From Azorinus chamasolen (lineage: Eukaryota > Mollusca > Bivalvia > Cardiida > Solecurtidae): a DNA stretch of 64,000 nt. Location: the NCBI GenBank assembly GCA_963576725.1, contig OY755247.1:11501534-11565533 (forward strand), written 5' to 3'. The translations under genes were made by a program, and so were the position numbers. Of this stretch, positions 39,919 through 49,961 are shown one piece after another. The notes under the pieces are model-generated. The model was not told where the DNA came from, made no database searches, and was given only the letters and a program-made list of their open reading frames with translations. Every line of letters begins with the position of its first letter. Within the stretch, counting starts at the first letter, position 1.

Positions 39919-40341
39919 TGGAAAGTACGTATCGCACATTCTAGCAGGGAACTATCGCACATTCTAACGGGAAATTATCGCACATTCTATCTGGAAACTA
40001 TAGCACATTCTAGCGAAAAACTATCGCATATTATAGCGGGAAACTATCGCACATTCTAGCGGAAATTATCGCAAATTCTAGTTGGAAAGTATCGCACATT
40101 CTAGCCCGAAAGTATCGCGTCTTATAGCTTATTACACTATCGGATATTCTAGTGGGAAACTATTGTACATTCTAGCATTAAACTATCGCACATTCTTGCG
40201 GAAAACTATCGAACATTCTAGGTGGAAACTATCGCACATTCTAGCAGGAAATTATCGCACATTCTAGCTGGAAAGTATCGCACATTCTAGCGGGATAGTA
40301 TCGCGTCTTTTAGCTCTAAACTATCGCTCATTCTAGCGGGA
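39919..40341 (+). repeat. 23-bp minisatellite
   Basis: Unit GGAAACTATCGCACATTCTA plus GCG or GCA; about 18 copies with single-base changes. A 61-codon open frame through it is a repeat translation. Confidence 0.93.
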
Positions 40342-40455
40342 AGCAATCAAACCTAATTTCTCTGTGAAAAACACTAATGTCTGCTCACATTTGGTTTTGG
40401 TACAATGGTGAGTATTTCCGATTCGATCAATTGTTTTAGAAACAACTGGCTGAGT

Positions 40456-40492
40456 ATCAAACAGTTTGGATCCTGATGAGACACCGAGTAAA
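40456..40492. mobile_element. P4 left half
   Basis: ATCAAACAGTTTGGATCCTG and GATGAGACACCGAGT, then unrelated sequence up to the TTAA of the next TM-1. Confidence 0.6.
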
Positions 40493-40513
40493 TACTAAAT
40501 AACGAGGTAGGGG

Positions 40514-40763
40514 TTAACCCTTTCCCTCATATAAACGCCTTTTCGTGCATTTGCAAACAGAGTACTCTGATCAGACGGCTCCTATAGGGGCCGTCTGATC
40601 AGGGTCTACTCTGTTGGCTTTTGACATGATAATAGACCTGACTCTACAGCTTCTGTCAAAGCAAACCATTTACTTGAAATGTTCAGATTAAAAAGTTCAG
40701 CTGATAAATATTCATGATGTTATAATTTCTTAGATGAGTATTGAACAGGGAAAGGGAGGGTTA
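40514..40763. mobile_element. TM-1 MITE, right end with extra AGGG
   Basis: TTAACCCTTTCCCTCATATA short arm; P1 lacks GACCC in its left arm (AGAGTACTCTGATCAG); the end GGGAAAGGGAGGGTTATA has a 4-bp duplication. Confidence 0.85.
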
Positions 40764-40851
40764 TAGCTGACTTGGCAAGACAGAAATTAAACGCACATAT
40801 GTTAAACACGATTGTCATGTGTTAAAGCTTACAGCTTACGATAATTTCAGG

Positions 40852-40888
40852 CGTACGATCATTCGTAAGTCGTACGATCATTCGTAAG
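40852..40888 (+). repeat. Two-copy 19-bp direct repeat
   Basis: CGTACGATCATTCGTAAG at 40852-40869 and 40871-40888. Contains the palindrome CGTACG. Confidence 0.9.
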
Positions 40889-40943
40889 ACGAACCACAGG
40901 ATAGCTGTTTCCACGCTATATCGAGGACGCAGAGAAAAACTCT

Positions 40944-41164
40944 TTAAATCATTCTCCCCTAGACTATTTTTAGACCCAACCTCTTTGAATAAATCTACCG
41001 AAAAGGAGCATTTAATAGAAAAAAGGACAATTGTGTAGTTTTGAAACCAGTGTGATAAATACAGCATTTGCTCCATAGGAGCAAATGCTGTATTTATCAC
41101 ACTGGTTTCAAAATATAACTTCTACAAAGACGTACAAATGCGTCATTAGGAGAGAATGAGTTAA
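40944..41164. mobile_element. TM-2 MITE with matched changes in both P2 arms
   Basis: The arms read GAAACCAGTGTGATAAATAC and the exact complement, differing from the family (CCATTGTG, AATAGAGC) at two positions in each arm. Ends TTAAATCATTCTCCCCTAGA and AGAGAATGAGTTAA. Confidence 0.92.
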
Positions 41165-41207
41165 CCAGCAACTTTACGAAATTCATGAAAAATGTATATT
41201 GTATGTA

Positions 41208-41411
41208 CAGTAAAACCTCTCTATAACGGCCACTAAATTACATCAAATATTTTGTGTTAAAGGCAAGTGGCTGCTTAAAGCAAGGTGAAACTAACACAGT
41301 ACGCTCATATAGGAGCGTTCTGTTTTACTTTCACCTTGCTTGAAGCAGCCACCTACCCTAAATACCAACTAATTGACACAATTTAGTGGCCGTTATAGAG
41401 AGGTTTTACTG
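41208..41411. mobile_element. TG-1 MITE, well preserved
   Basis: CAGTAAAACCTCTCTATAAC on both sides (inverted), TA flanks. P7 tip is GCTCATATAGGAGC. 204 bp, a good family reference. Confidence 0.93.
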
Positions 41412-41413
41412 TA

Positions 41414-41663
41414 TTAACCCTTCGCTTGCTATTCACGTCAATATACCTACCTGTAAATAGTGAAGACCCAGATGAGACAGCTCCTGCAGGAGCTGTCTCA
41501 TCAGGGTCTGCACTATTTACAAGTTGATTGTGCAACCAGTGCACTCCACAGCAGTGATTGCACAGCGAAATACTTGTACACAGTGAAGATATATGTAATT
41601 ATACAACAGGGCATGGGTAAAGAAGGAGAACTGTATTTCAAAATTCAGCAAGAGAATGGTTAA
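41414..41663. mobile_element. TM-3 MITE, complete
   Basis: TTAACCCTTCGCTTGCTATT to AGAGAATGGTTAA, 250 bp. It starts 2 bp after the TG-1 element's TA. Confidence 0.93.
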
Positions 41664-41866
41664 TATTAATTAGCTTAATTTTTATATCATTACGTGTATA
41701 TGAACAGGAACACTGTTAGCCCGGGTACAAGAGAAAAACACTAATATCAGACATATGTCGCTACACAAGCAAGCACTGCATACCCTGATCAGACTGGTTT
41801 GGTCTGGATTTACTCAAAGGCATTAATGTAAAGACATTGAAAAACGCATCTATGGACTCAAGGATT
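41660..41866. mobile_element. TM-1b MITE, left terminus replaced by TM-3
   Basis: Long arm begins TTAATATTAATTAGCTTAAT; P1 is decayed (CCCTGATCAGACTGGTTTGGTCTGG); ends TCTATGGACTCAAGGATTAA. Confidence 0.7.
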
Positions 41867-41955
41867 AACTTTTGTTAGCATTTGCAAATCTATTCCACTT
41901 TATTTTTCAATACAGTGTTTTTCATTTCTTTGCAAAATTCACGACCAGAATATCA

Positions 41956-41995
41956 AAAACTGTAGTTTGGATCCGGATGAGACAACGAGGTAATC
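41956..41995. mobile_element. P4 left half
   Basis: AAAACTGTAGTTTGGATCCG and GATGAGACAACGAGGTAA; no right arm found before the minisatellite at 42095. Confidence 0.5.
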
Positions 41996-42094
41996 TATAT
42001 GCTAGGGTTATCATAAATTGGTCAATAAGTTTGCAGTAACAACAGTTTTGAGCTAGTTTGTTATTCGTCGGCATCTGCCAATATTTGTACAAGG

Positions 42095-42670
42095 TTCGGT
42101 GTTCGTCGTTAACTACACCGTTGTCCGTCATCTAAAAAACCGTCGAACGTCTTCAGTGACACGGTCGTCAACAACACCGTTGGCTGTCGTAAGCAACACG
42201 ATCATCAGTTGTCCAAAACAAAGTTGTCCGTCATCAACAGCACCGTCGTCCGTCGTCAATAATGCAGCTGATTTTTGTCAGCCACACCGTCGTCCGTCGT
42301 CAGCAACACCGTTGTCCGTCGTCAACAGAGTTTTAGTCTTCGGCAATACTGTCGTCCGTGGACAATAAAACCGTTGGCGGTCGTTAGCAACACTGTCGCC
42401 CGACGTCAATAACACCTTTGTCCGTTGACAACAACACCGTCGTGTGGCGTCAACACCATTGTCCGTCGTCAACATCACTGACTGTCATCAGCAACAACAT
42501 CGTCAGTCGTCAACAACACCGTCGTCCAGGGTCAACACCATCGTCCGGTGTCAACAACGCAGCGGTCCGTCATCAAAAACACAAATGTACTATGTCAACA
42601 ACACCGCCGTACGTCGTCAACAACGCCATTGTGCTTCGTAAAACACCGCCGTCCGTCGTCAACAATGACT
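42095..42670 (+). repeat. Degenerate CAACACCGTCGTCCGTCGT minisatellite
   Basis: Irregular units of roughly 20-25 bp built from CAACAACACCGTC and GTCCGTCGT. Several overlapping short open frames here share Thr/Pro/Ser/Val-rich translations and are not called as genes. Confidence 0.85.
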
Positions 42671-42737
42671 ATAACCCTTATCATGCTGTTAGGTCTCAGT
42701 GATGGAGCGTTTGATCAGGATCTATACTGTTTGTTAA

Positions 42738-42976
42738 CAGAGGTCCAGATAAGATGCGTAACTTTAATCATTTTCAAGAATAGTTTCTCCACCAAACCCT
42801 ATACTGTGACCACTCTTTAGAATCGTCTCTTCGAAAATTTCTCCACCAAACCCTATACTGTGACTACTCTTTAGAATCGTCTCGAAGAGACGATTCTAAA
42901 GAGTGGTCACAGCATAGGGTTTGGTGGAGAAATGGCGATTTTAGTATTTGGGTACACACCTTTATCTGTAGCTCTG
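42738..42976. mobile_element. FB-2 element with duplicated left P8 arm
   Basis: CAGAGGTCCAGATAAGATGC and inverted CAGAGCTACAGATAAAGGTG. The arm TTTCTCCACCAAACCCTATA occurs at 42783 and 42838 before the single right arm. Confidence 0.87.
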
Positions 42977-42997
42977 TTGTTAAGTTTGATAGTTATA

Positions 42998-43021
42998 CAG
43001 TAAAATTCCCTAAAGTGACCC
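42998..43021. mobile_element. TG-1 terminus fragment
   Basis: CAGTAAAATTCCCTAAAGTG preceded by TA, cut off by the TTAA of the next TM-1b. Confidence 0.65.
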
Positions 43022-43215
43022 TTAACCCTTTACCTCATTAATATTTACATAAGGAATAATGACATCATGACTATTTTTATGGTAGCAAATATACACAGGA
43101 ATGTTTTGCTAATGACAGGAACTATAGAATCAGATCAATGTAATTCCATGGGGAAAAAAGAGCAGACCCGGATCAGACGTTCCTACAAAGCGTGAAAATG
43201 CGTTTCTACCAGGAA
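43022..43215. mobile_element. TM-1b MITE, short arm degraded
   Basis: TTAACCCTTTACCTCATTAA, ATAATGACATCATGACTATT, a truncated P1 (GAGCAGACCCGGATCAGACG) and TTTCTACCAGGAAAG. Confidence 0.75.
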
Positions 43216-43294
43216 AGTCGAACCTGTTTTATTAATAGTTGTCGACGATGTGTTTTCTGCATCACACCCGTGCTTCATGAAGCAACCACCAGTT

Positions 43295-43520
43295 TTAACT
43301 CATCCCCTCCTACTGACGTCTTTTGACGCCTCTGTAATGGCATTTGATAAAACTTGTGTCATACATAAAGCGTTTGCTCCATTAGGAGCTTATACACTCT
43401 TTATCACAATGGTTTCAAAATTATGCTCTATTTATCACAAAGGTTTCAAAACTATCAAATACTGGAGAGAAAAAAATCCCTTTTTTCTAGTAAATGTTTC
43501 TTTTCAATAGATTTATTTAA
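43295..43520. mobile_element. TM-2 MITE with repeated outer arm
   Basis: TTAACTCATCCCCTCCTACT left end. P2 right arm words (TTTATCACAATGGTTTCAAAA) are duplicated. Its end is replaced at TTAA by a TM-1b short arm. Confidence 0.75.
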
Positions 43521-43577
43521 CCCTTTACTCCATAAATACGCCTTTGAAAACAGAGTAGACCCAGATCAGACCGGTAA
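43517..43577. mobile_element. TM-1b short arm plus P1 left arm
   Basis: TTAACCCTTTACTCCATAAA to GACCCAGATCAGACCGG, then lost. Confidence 0.75.
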
Positions 43578-43705
43578 CTCATGTTGTTAATCCTGCGAGC
43601 TCAGAATGGTCGAAAACGTGCGATTATATTTCTGGTGAAATACAATAGATCCCCAGTTCATGTTCCACTTTTCTGATAGACAAGAGATGTCCCAGTGGGT
43701 GTTAG

Positions 43706-43935
43706 TTAACCCTTTCTTCCATAAATACGCCTTTCTTAGCCTCTGTAATAGTCACATCTTGAAACCACTGTGATAAATAGAGCATTTGCTTCATAGGAGC
43801 AAATGCTCCATTTATCACAATGGTTTCAATACTACACACTTCTCTAACATGTTCCTTTCCTCTAGTAAATGCTCCTTTTTGGTAGATTTATTCAAAGAGG
43901 CCGGGTCTAAAATAGCCTATGGAGAAATGGGTTAA
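43706..43935. mobile_element. TM-2 MITE, complete
   Basis: TTAACCCTTTCTTCCATAAA to GGAGAAATGGGTTAA, 230 bp. P2 tip is TTGCTTCATAGGAGCAAATG. Confidence 0.9.
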
Positions 43936-44059
43936 TATCCATGTAGGTTAGAATAAAGCCACTATGTTAACAGAAAGTTGCCAAATTATACAGTGAATAC
44001 ATTTATTACTGGTCAAATATTTCAGGAGAGCGGTGGCAAAAAATATTCCTTTAGAATTT

Positions 44060-44410
44060 CAGCAATTGATATCGAAATTTTAACACAGAATCTGTAGTCG
44101 TGATGGTTATGCTCAAGAATTTCCCGATCAAATAGGAGGTCCACCATGGTCAAATTTGTGACTAATGTTGTAAAAAAACAGGACAATTATTTTTTTCCCA
44201 TGATATTGGTATTTTCTGTTCACGATGATTCTTTGGCGATAAAATATTATTTTTATATAAATGTCCTTTCCTGCCTTTTTAACCAGAGTAAATAAAGTAG
44301 AAAAGAAAGGTGTTTCTATGGAGTAAAGAGTTAAACACTGAAATGACAAAGGGAGACTACTCATACAGTACTAAGCGAGAAATACTGTGAGAGTTGCTTC
44401 GTTTGTACTG
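44060..44410 (+). repeat. Diverged duplicate of 57470-57935
   Basis: ATCGAAATTTTAACACAGAA and CTGTAGTCGTGATGG match 57475 on, and CTGAAATGACAAAGGGAGAC to GAGTTGCTTCG matches 57866 on. A TM-1 right end (44299-44334, TATGGAGTAAAGAGTTAA) lies at the same place in both. Confidence 0.7.
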
Positions 44411-44497
44411 TAAACCGTATTCTTCAAATGTATAATCGTATATTTTCCATTAATTTTGTAGCGCTAGAAGCCAACATTGTTATAAAAGTGCTTAATA

Positions 44498-44610
44498 TTA
44501 TAATAGATTTGACTCTGCAGCGTGTGTGTTCATATGCCATTAGAAATTATGTAATTAACATTCACGATGTCATTATTTCTCACATGAATATTCAACAGGG
44601 AAAGGGTTAA
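44498..44610. mobile_element. TM-1 long arm, core lost
   Basis: ATAGATTTGACTCTGCAGCG, CATATGCCATTAG and CACATGAATATTCAACAGGG to GGGTTAA; no P1. Confidence 0.72.
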
Positions 44611-44891
44611 ATATCTAGATTTGAATGGTCGGGTCTGGCAAGAGAAATACAGAAAATTCCCGTATTCTCTGATTGTTAACATGGCATGTGTACGAGGACC
44701 ATTCAATTAATCCTGAGCCTGCACCGATTATTCTGTCAAAATGCACATTAGAGGGAATAAAGAAAACTGTTCGCTTATCGGTTTGTTTGTTCTTTCATAG
44801 GGCAAGGCTCACAGGGCATGTTAGAATGTACTTATGGTACTGTATCCCTCTCGCCAGGACACCCATTAGCCCAAGATGGCGAAATGCGGGT

Positions 44892-45059
44892 TTAAAACCT
44901 TTACATCATGGATATTCATGTGCGAAAAAAAATACTTCATCGGTATTTATTAGCTGATTTTTTGAATAAATATTATCTCATAAGCAAACAGAGCAGATCC
45001 TGACCAGATTTGTCTATTTTGTCTCTAAAGGTATTACTATATATCCGATAAACGGTTAA
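44892..45059. mobile_element. TM-1b MITE with reduced P1
   Basis: AAACCTTTACATCATGGATA, TAAGCAAACAGAGCAGATCC, TGACCAGATTTGTC, and a right end CGATAAACGGTTAA. Confidence 0.68.
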
Positions 45060-45126
45060 ACTAACAAACACGTCCTGTAATATATTTTGTTTCAAGAAAG
45101 AAATTGGGCATGTGAAACAAGAAATA

Positions 45127-45790
45127 CAGTGAACCCTCGTTATACCGGCATTCGTTACAATGTCACCCTCGTTATACCGGCATTCGTTACAATGGCACCC
45201 TCGTTATACCGGCATTCGTTACAATGGCACCCTCGTTATACCGGCATTCGTTACAATGTCACCCTCGTTATACCGGCATTCGTTACAATGGCACCCTCGT
45301 TATACCGGCATTCGTTACAATGGCACCCTCGTTATACCGGCATTCGTTACAATGGCACCCTCGTTATACCGGCATTCGTTACAATGTCATCCTCGTTATA
45401 CCGGCATTCGTTACAATGTCATCCTCGTTATACCGGCATTCGTTACAATGTCACCCTCATTATACCGGCATTCGTTACAATGTCATCCTCGTTATACCGG
45501 CATTCGTTACAATGTCACCCTCGTTATACCGGCATTCGTTACAATGGCACCCTCGTTATACCGGCATTCGTTACAATGTCACCCTCGTTATACCGGCATT
45601 CGTTACAATGGCACCCTCGTTATACCGGCATTCGTTACAATGTCATCCTCGTTATACCGGCATTCGTTACAATGGCACCCTCGTTATACCGACATTCGTT
45701 ACAATGTCACCCTCGTTATACCGGCATTCGTTACAATGCCACCCTCGTTATACCAGCATTCGTTACAATGTCATCCTCGTTATACCGGCA
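45127..45790 (+). repeat. 32-bp array made from a TG-type terminus
   Basis: The array opens TA-CAGTGAACCCTCG, which has the form of a TG end. The 32-bp unit CCCTCGTTATACCGGCATTC plus GTTACAATGTCA repeats about 20.5 times. Variation is mostly GTCA/GGCA/GTCAT. Open frames of 195-243 codons cross it in all three plus frames because 32 is not a multiple of 3 and the unit has no stop. Confidence 0.95.
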
Positions 45791-45866
45791 GTATGCATTG
45801 AAACAAAATAACCGTTAAGTCTTTGAAACAACCACTGAATAAATAGGCGCAATGCCAATAAGACAG

Positions 45867-45909
45867 GGGATCGCTTAATGCAGAACACAAGAAGTGCAAA
45901 AAGCTCCAA
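45867..45909. mobile_element. P7 left-arm fragment
   Basis: GGATCGCTTAATGCAGAACA and AAGTGCAAAAAGCTCC match a TG-1 core arm. It is probably the interior of the element whose terminus formed the array. Confidence 0.6.
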
Positions 45910-45920
45910 AGTTGGTACTA

Positions 45921-46281
45921 CAGTGCTCCCTCCCTACAACGGCCCTCCCAATAACGATTCCCTCCTTACAACAACGCATGTCACTGTTTCCGAAACAACA
46001 AGGCTCCAGAAACATCTTTTTTCCATCGTATTTTATTTATGCCTCCATCAAACCCTATGTTGTGACCACTCTTTAGAATCGTCACTTTGTGACGATTCTA
46101 AAGAATGGTCACAGCATAGGGTTTGATTGAGGCATAACGGTTTTAGTTCTCGAAATAACCTTATGTGGGAATCTAAAAACAAGCTAATTATGTTTGATTT
46201 TCCCTCCCTATAACAACTCCCTCTGAACAACACATACAATCATCGTATCCCAAAGGGTGTCGTTGTAGAGAGGGAGCACTG
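45921..46281. mobile_element. TG-2 MITE, copy 2
   Basis: Same ends and TA flanks as copy 1, 361 bp, very few differences from 35424-35785. It cuts the P7 arm just upstream. Confidence 0.93.
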
Positions 46282-46283
46282 TA

Positions 46284-46710
46284 GTTTAAAACTGGTCATA
46301 TGTTTCCTTTCATATTTAAATTCATTATAACCGCGAAAGTTCACAGAACTTTTATCGCTAACATGGGTGACATATTTGTTATTATCGTCAACAGAAGCTA
46401 TAAATTTCATTGAATTTTTTTTTGTCCTCTCAAGTAATGTGCCACTTAAATCTGGTCATGATAAACCGCCCAATTAATCGGAAAATCCTCTGGATCATAA
46501 TCACCATGACGACGGATAGTGTTAAATTTCACTTGTCGAAAATAATACATTTCCAAATTCACACCCGTGTATTCATTGTACATGTAATTGGTCACTCGAT
46601 TTAAGCAAATAGGCTCAATTCATAACTCAGGTATACATGTAAATTAGATAAATTGGAACATGGATTGGGGTTCCGTTGTTTTCTGCCAGAAACACACGCA
46701 CGCACACACG
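46284..46710. other. Single-copy stretch
   Basis: A short CACGCACACACG run near 46694; otherwise nothing recognised. Confidence 0.5.
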
Positions 46711-47104
46711 CAGGAGTTGGCTGGTCAGGGTCTGCTCGTTTTGGTCATAGAATTATATAAATCTGATTTTATAGTTTTTGCCTGAGCCAACAACACGTGT
46801 TCATGTTTCCATTATAAAATATTAATTGAGTTAACCAATTCCCTCATATTGACGACTTTTGACGACTCTGTAAAAGGCACTTTGTAAAACCATTGTGATA
46901 AATAGAGCATTTGCTCCTATAGGAGCAAATGCTTTATTTATCACAATGGTTTCAAACTGCAAAATTCTTTAAGTTTCATTTTCTCTAGTTAATGCTCCTT
47001 TTCAGTAGATTTATTCAAAGAGGTTGTATCTAAAAATAGCCTATGAGGTAATGGGTTAATATGTATAATGAAATTAACATGAATTTTCCACAGGGTAGTG
47101 ATTA
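46711..47104. mobile_element. TM-1 MITE interrupted by TM-2
   Basis: P1 right arm (GGAGTTGGCTGGTCAGGGTC) and long arm to ATATTAATTGAG, then TM-2. It resumes TATGTATAATGAAATTAACA and ends CCACAGGGTAGTGATTAA. Confidence 0.75.
46831..47059. mobile_element. TM-2 MITE nested in TM-1
   Basis: TTAACCAATTCCCTCATATT to GAGGTAATGGGTTAA, perfect P2 tip CTCCTATAGGAG, 229 bp. Confidence 0.92.
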
Positions 47105-47164
47105 AACTGAATACATATATTTACAATTAACAGAAACAGCAAGACTTGTATAAACATCCTGTGC

Positions 47165-47229
47165 TTAAAGTCTAATTAATATTCATGATGTCATAATTTC
47201 TTATATAAATATTGATGGAGTAAAGGGAC
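47165..47229. mobile_element. TM-1b long-arm terminus
   Basis: TAATTAATATTCATGATGTC, TTTCTTATATAAATATTGAT and GGAGTAAAGGGACAA. Confidence 0.72.
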
Positions 47230-48380
47230 AAACATTGTATTCATAATTAAAATGTACTACAATTTTGAGCCGTTTTTAACATATATTTTTAGCCATAATT
47301 TCTAGATTTCTGTCCTTAACGTATTCCATTTCTTGAATAACTATACAATTGCAGGTACCTTTGCCAAGTAGGATATTTCTTTGCATGAGTCCATCTGTCT
47401 GTTAGCAGTTCAGAACAGATTTTGATGAAATTTCCAGGGAGTCAGAAATGAGACGAGAATCAATTGATTAGCTTTTTGAAGTGACCCGGGTGATTGTCTG
47501 AATCCAGGGCTGGTTTTTGCATCCTCGACCATGCTTTTATGTATATGCCTCGGGCACCAAGTATTCGCCCTGTATACCGAGTATACTCAATGTACACGAG
47601 TGCCCGCTGGAACATTATAGTGCCCGCTACGCTCGGTAAGTTCCGGTAGTTTCCGCGGACACGGAAACGCACATACCGGTAAATGAATTGTATAAATAGT
47701 AGATCTATACCTTATCCCAGAGACATATAAATACATATACATATGGCTCTACCTATCCACATACGCTCCTTCTTTACTTATGTTAAACGCACCGATCCCT
47801 AAATTGCAACTGTGCCCATTAGGACACTATATATGGACCGCTGCGCTCGGTAATTTCCGGTGCTCGGTAATTTCCGTGCATACGGAAACGCACGTTTATG
47901 TATTACGTCATTCTAAATTATATATTAATTAATACATAAATACTTGAATAGCATTATCTAATATTTCGATCACTAAGGGCCCTTTTCAAAGATTATCGTG
48001 TCGAAATACACGTCACATTCTTGTTACATGCATTCAGCCACAAAGAAAATAATGTTGATCCAGCGTCGTGGTGTTTTTACAGATGTAATGACGTCATCAA
48101 ATGACGTCATTAACGCAACGACAGCATGCATGCATTAGCGAATTCTCCTCCTTGATGTTAAGTACTGCCAAATGGTCTGTAAGTTCTCCATATCCAATCA
48201 GTTTGATGGATCTGTCTTTCAATTCTACATGCATTGAACATCGGTTTCAAAACTATAAATCTAACATCATCACTGCTATGACCACCGACTCCAGTGATGA
48301 GTTAGCTACCCGACCACGCTCTAGATTGAAAAGATAGATCTACTGGGTTTTGCACATTTCAATCCAAGAATTGTATTTAA
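47230..48380. other. Mostly single-copy, locally CpG-richer stretch
   Basis: GCTCGGTAAGTTCCGGTAGT..GGACACGGAAACGCAC (47632-47672) recurs diverged at 47845-47893, suggesting an old duplication of about 210 bp. A 78-codon open frame (48101-48337) has no recognisable domain. I looked for coding exons and saw none I could defend. Confidence 0.45.
48089..48109 (+). promoter_or_regulatory. Two CRE-like palindromes 13 bp apart
   Basis: TGACGTCA occurs exactly at 48089-48096 and 48102-48109. TGACGTCA is the consensus ATF/CREB site. Both lie outside the TM elements in which single TGACGTCA sites occur. There is no adjacent gene, so function is unproven. Confidence 0.35.
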
Positions 48381-48950
48381 ACAATACATTTTTCGAAAAT
48401 AAATTCTGTGTAAAATAATGATTATTATTCAGCTTGAATAAATTGATACTAAAATGTTTTTTCAACTTTAGTAAAGGAAATAGATCTAATTGTAATTTGA
48501 TTTGCAGATTAATACGGCTGAAGGAAAAAAACTTATTAAACTGAGGTAATCACGGAGCGACAAAGAAATGCTAAAATACTTACGTGAACAAAGGAATGCG
48601 GTATACTATAAGAAATAGTACAGCCCACTTCGGGCCTAATTGCATTATAGTGACCTACCAGTCAGTCCGAAAATAGTTTAAGGCCCTCAGCCTTCGGCTT
48701 CGGGCCTTAAACTATTTTCGGGCTGACTGGTAGGTCACTATAATGCAATAAGGCCCTCAGTGGGCTGTACTATTTCTTATGTATGCAATATATTTTTTTA
48801 TTATCATTATGTGTTTGTTATTATACTACAATTCATTAATTGAATATGTATGGTCAAAGGGAGAGCATTAGTTCTTTACTAAAACGAAACCTTGTAAGAG
48901 TTGTTTCCCATACATCACACCATGTTCACGAATGGCATTGGTGAAAGTGA
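48380..48950 (+). repeat. Local duplication, unit 1
   Basis: TAAAATAATGATTATTATTCAGC, GGTAATCACGGAGCG and GGTCAAAGGGAGAGCATTAG recur in the same order in unit 2. The palindrome 48608-48780 sits between the shared parts. Confidence 0.78.
48608..48780. repeat. 173-bp near-perfect palindrome
   Basis: ATAAGAAATAGTACAGCCCA is inverted at the right end. The stem includes TAGTGACCTACCAGTCAG and AATAGTTTAAGGCCC and the tip CAGCCTTCGGCTTCGG. A transcript would form a hairpin of over 70 bp. Confidence 0.93.
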
Positions 48951-49358
48951 GTGAGTGAGTGAGTGAGTTGGGTTTTACGTCCGACCAACAGTATTTCAGT
49001 TATTTGCAGACGGCACCCGTATGAGGCAATTTATAGTGCTGCCTCACTGGAATAACTCTGCCGAAGGCACATGGCAAGTGCACCCCACCCAGTCACATTA
49101 TCCTGACACCGGACCGACCAGTCCTAGAACTATCCCTTTAATGTCGAGCGTAGACAAGAGAGCTACTACTTGATTAACGTCCTATTTCTGCTCACCATGG
49201 GCTAATTGGACGCCCCAGAGAGAGGGGAGAGGATACAGAAAACCCGGGCGTGATGTCCTACTCTTGTTATCGACTGAGTTTCTCTGGTTCTTTTAGATGC
49301 CCAGTGTAAAGCACTGATACATCGGACCTCGGTTTATAGTCTCGTCCGAATGACTATT
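48948..49358 (-). mobile_element. SINE with 13-bp target duplication
   Basis: GCATTGGTGAAAG flanks it on both sides (48935-48947, 49359-49371). Read on the minus strand it ends in an (ACTC)n tail. The body shares GATACATCGGACCTC and CCCAGTGTAAAG with the tRNA-headed copy at 57957-58375, so this copy is 5'-truncated. LINE-mediated insertion is inferred from the duplication. Confidence 0.88.
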
Positions 49359-49781
49359 GCATTGGTGAAAGCAGATACCTATATTACGTTTATATGTCGA
49401 CCTATATTACGTTTATATGTCTCTGGTGAAAGTATGAAATAATAATACCACTAATAATACTTTTGCTTTCGAAGGATCTCCCATTTTCAGAATATATACC
49501 TGAACATATTTTTAGAAGGTGCCTGTGTATATATAGAATGAATTTAAAAGCAAATTAGGTTAGTTTTTTTGCATTTATTTTTTCTGAGTAAAATAATACT
49601 ATTGTTCAGCTTGATTAAAACTAATATAAACTTATGTTTAGTAAATTCAGTAAACGCAATAATTGATTTCAGAATACAACTGGGAATTGTGAAATACTTA
49701 TTAAAGGGAGGTAATCATAGAGCGCGACACTGAACTGCTAAAATATGTTCGTGATCAAAGAGATGTGGAATACTAGTAATA

Positions 49782-49961
49782 GATACAGTACGAGTCTTAC
49801 TACCAAAGTGTCTTATTACAACCGTTATCAGGACAGTTTGTTCGCATGACCGAAGACGTGTCCGAGGCGTAGCCGAGGACACTTGTCTGAGATCATGCGA
49901 ACAAACTGTCCTGATAACGGTTGTAAGAAGACACTTTGGTAGTAAGACGAGTACATGTATC
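49782..49961. repeat. 180-bp palindrome
   Basis: GATACAGTACGAGTCTTACT is inverted at the right with small changes. Stem words are CCAAAGTGTCTT, ACAACCGTTATCAGGACAGT and TTTGTTCGCATGA. A further partial copy (GTCCACTTACAACCGTTATC) lies at 50126. Confidence 0.9.

Noticed and set aside
39919..40341. CRISPR-like array
   Set aside because: Units are 23 bp and contiguous with no unique spacers, in a eukaryotic context; it is a minisatellite.
39919..40341. Heat-shock element array (TTC..GAA words)
   Set aside because: TTC and GAA are separated by six bases, not the two required by the nTTCnnGAAn layout.
42099..42820. Thr/Ser/Val-rich frames resembling a low-complexity secreted protein
   Set aside because: All three frames give similar composition from the CAACACCGTCGTC minisatellite, and no signal peptide or splice context is visible.
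45087..45818. 243-codon open frame, longest in the window
   Set aside because: It is a translation of the 32-bp minisatellite; all three plus frames are open and repetitive, and no non-repeat coding sequence supports it.
48608..48780. Rho-independent terminator
   Set aside because: A 173-bp near-perfect palindrome without a T tract in non-bacterial DNA; it is a foldback repeat.
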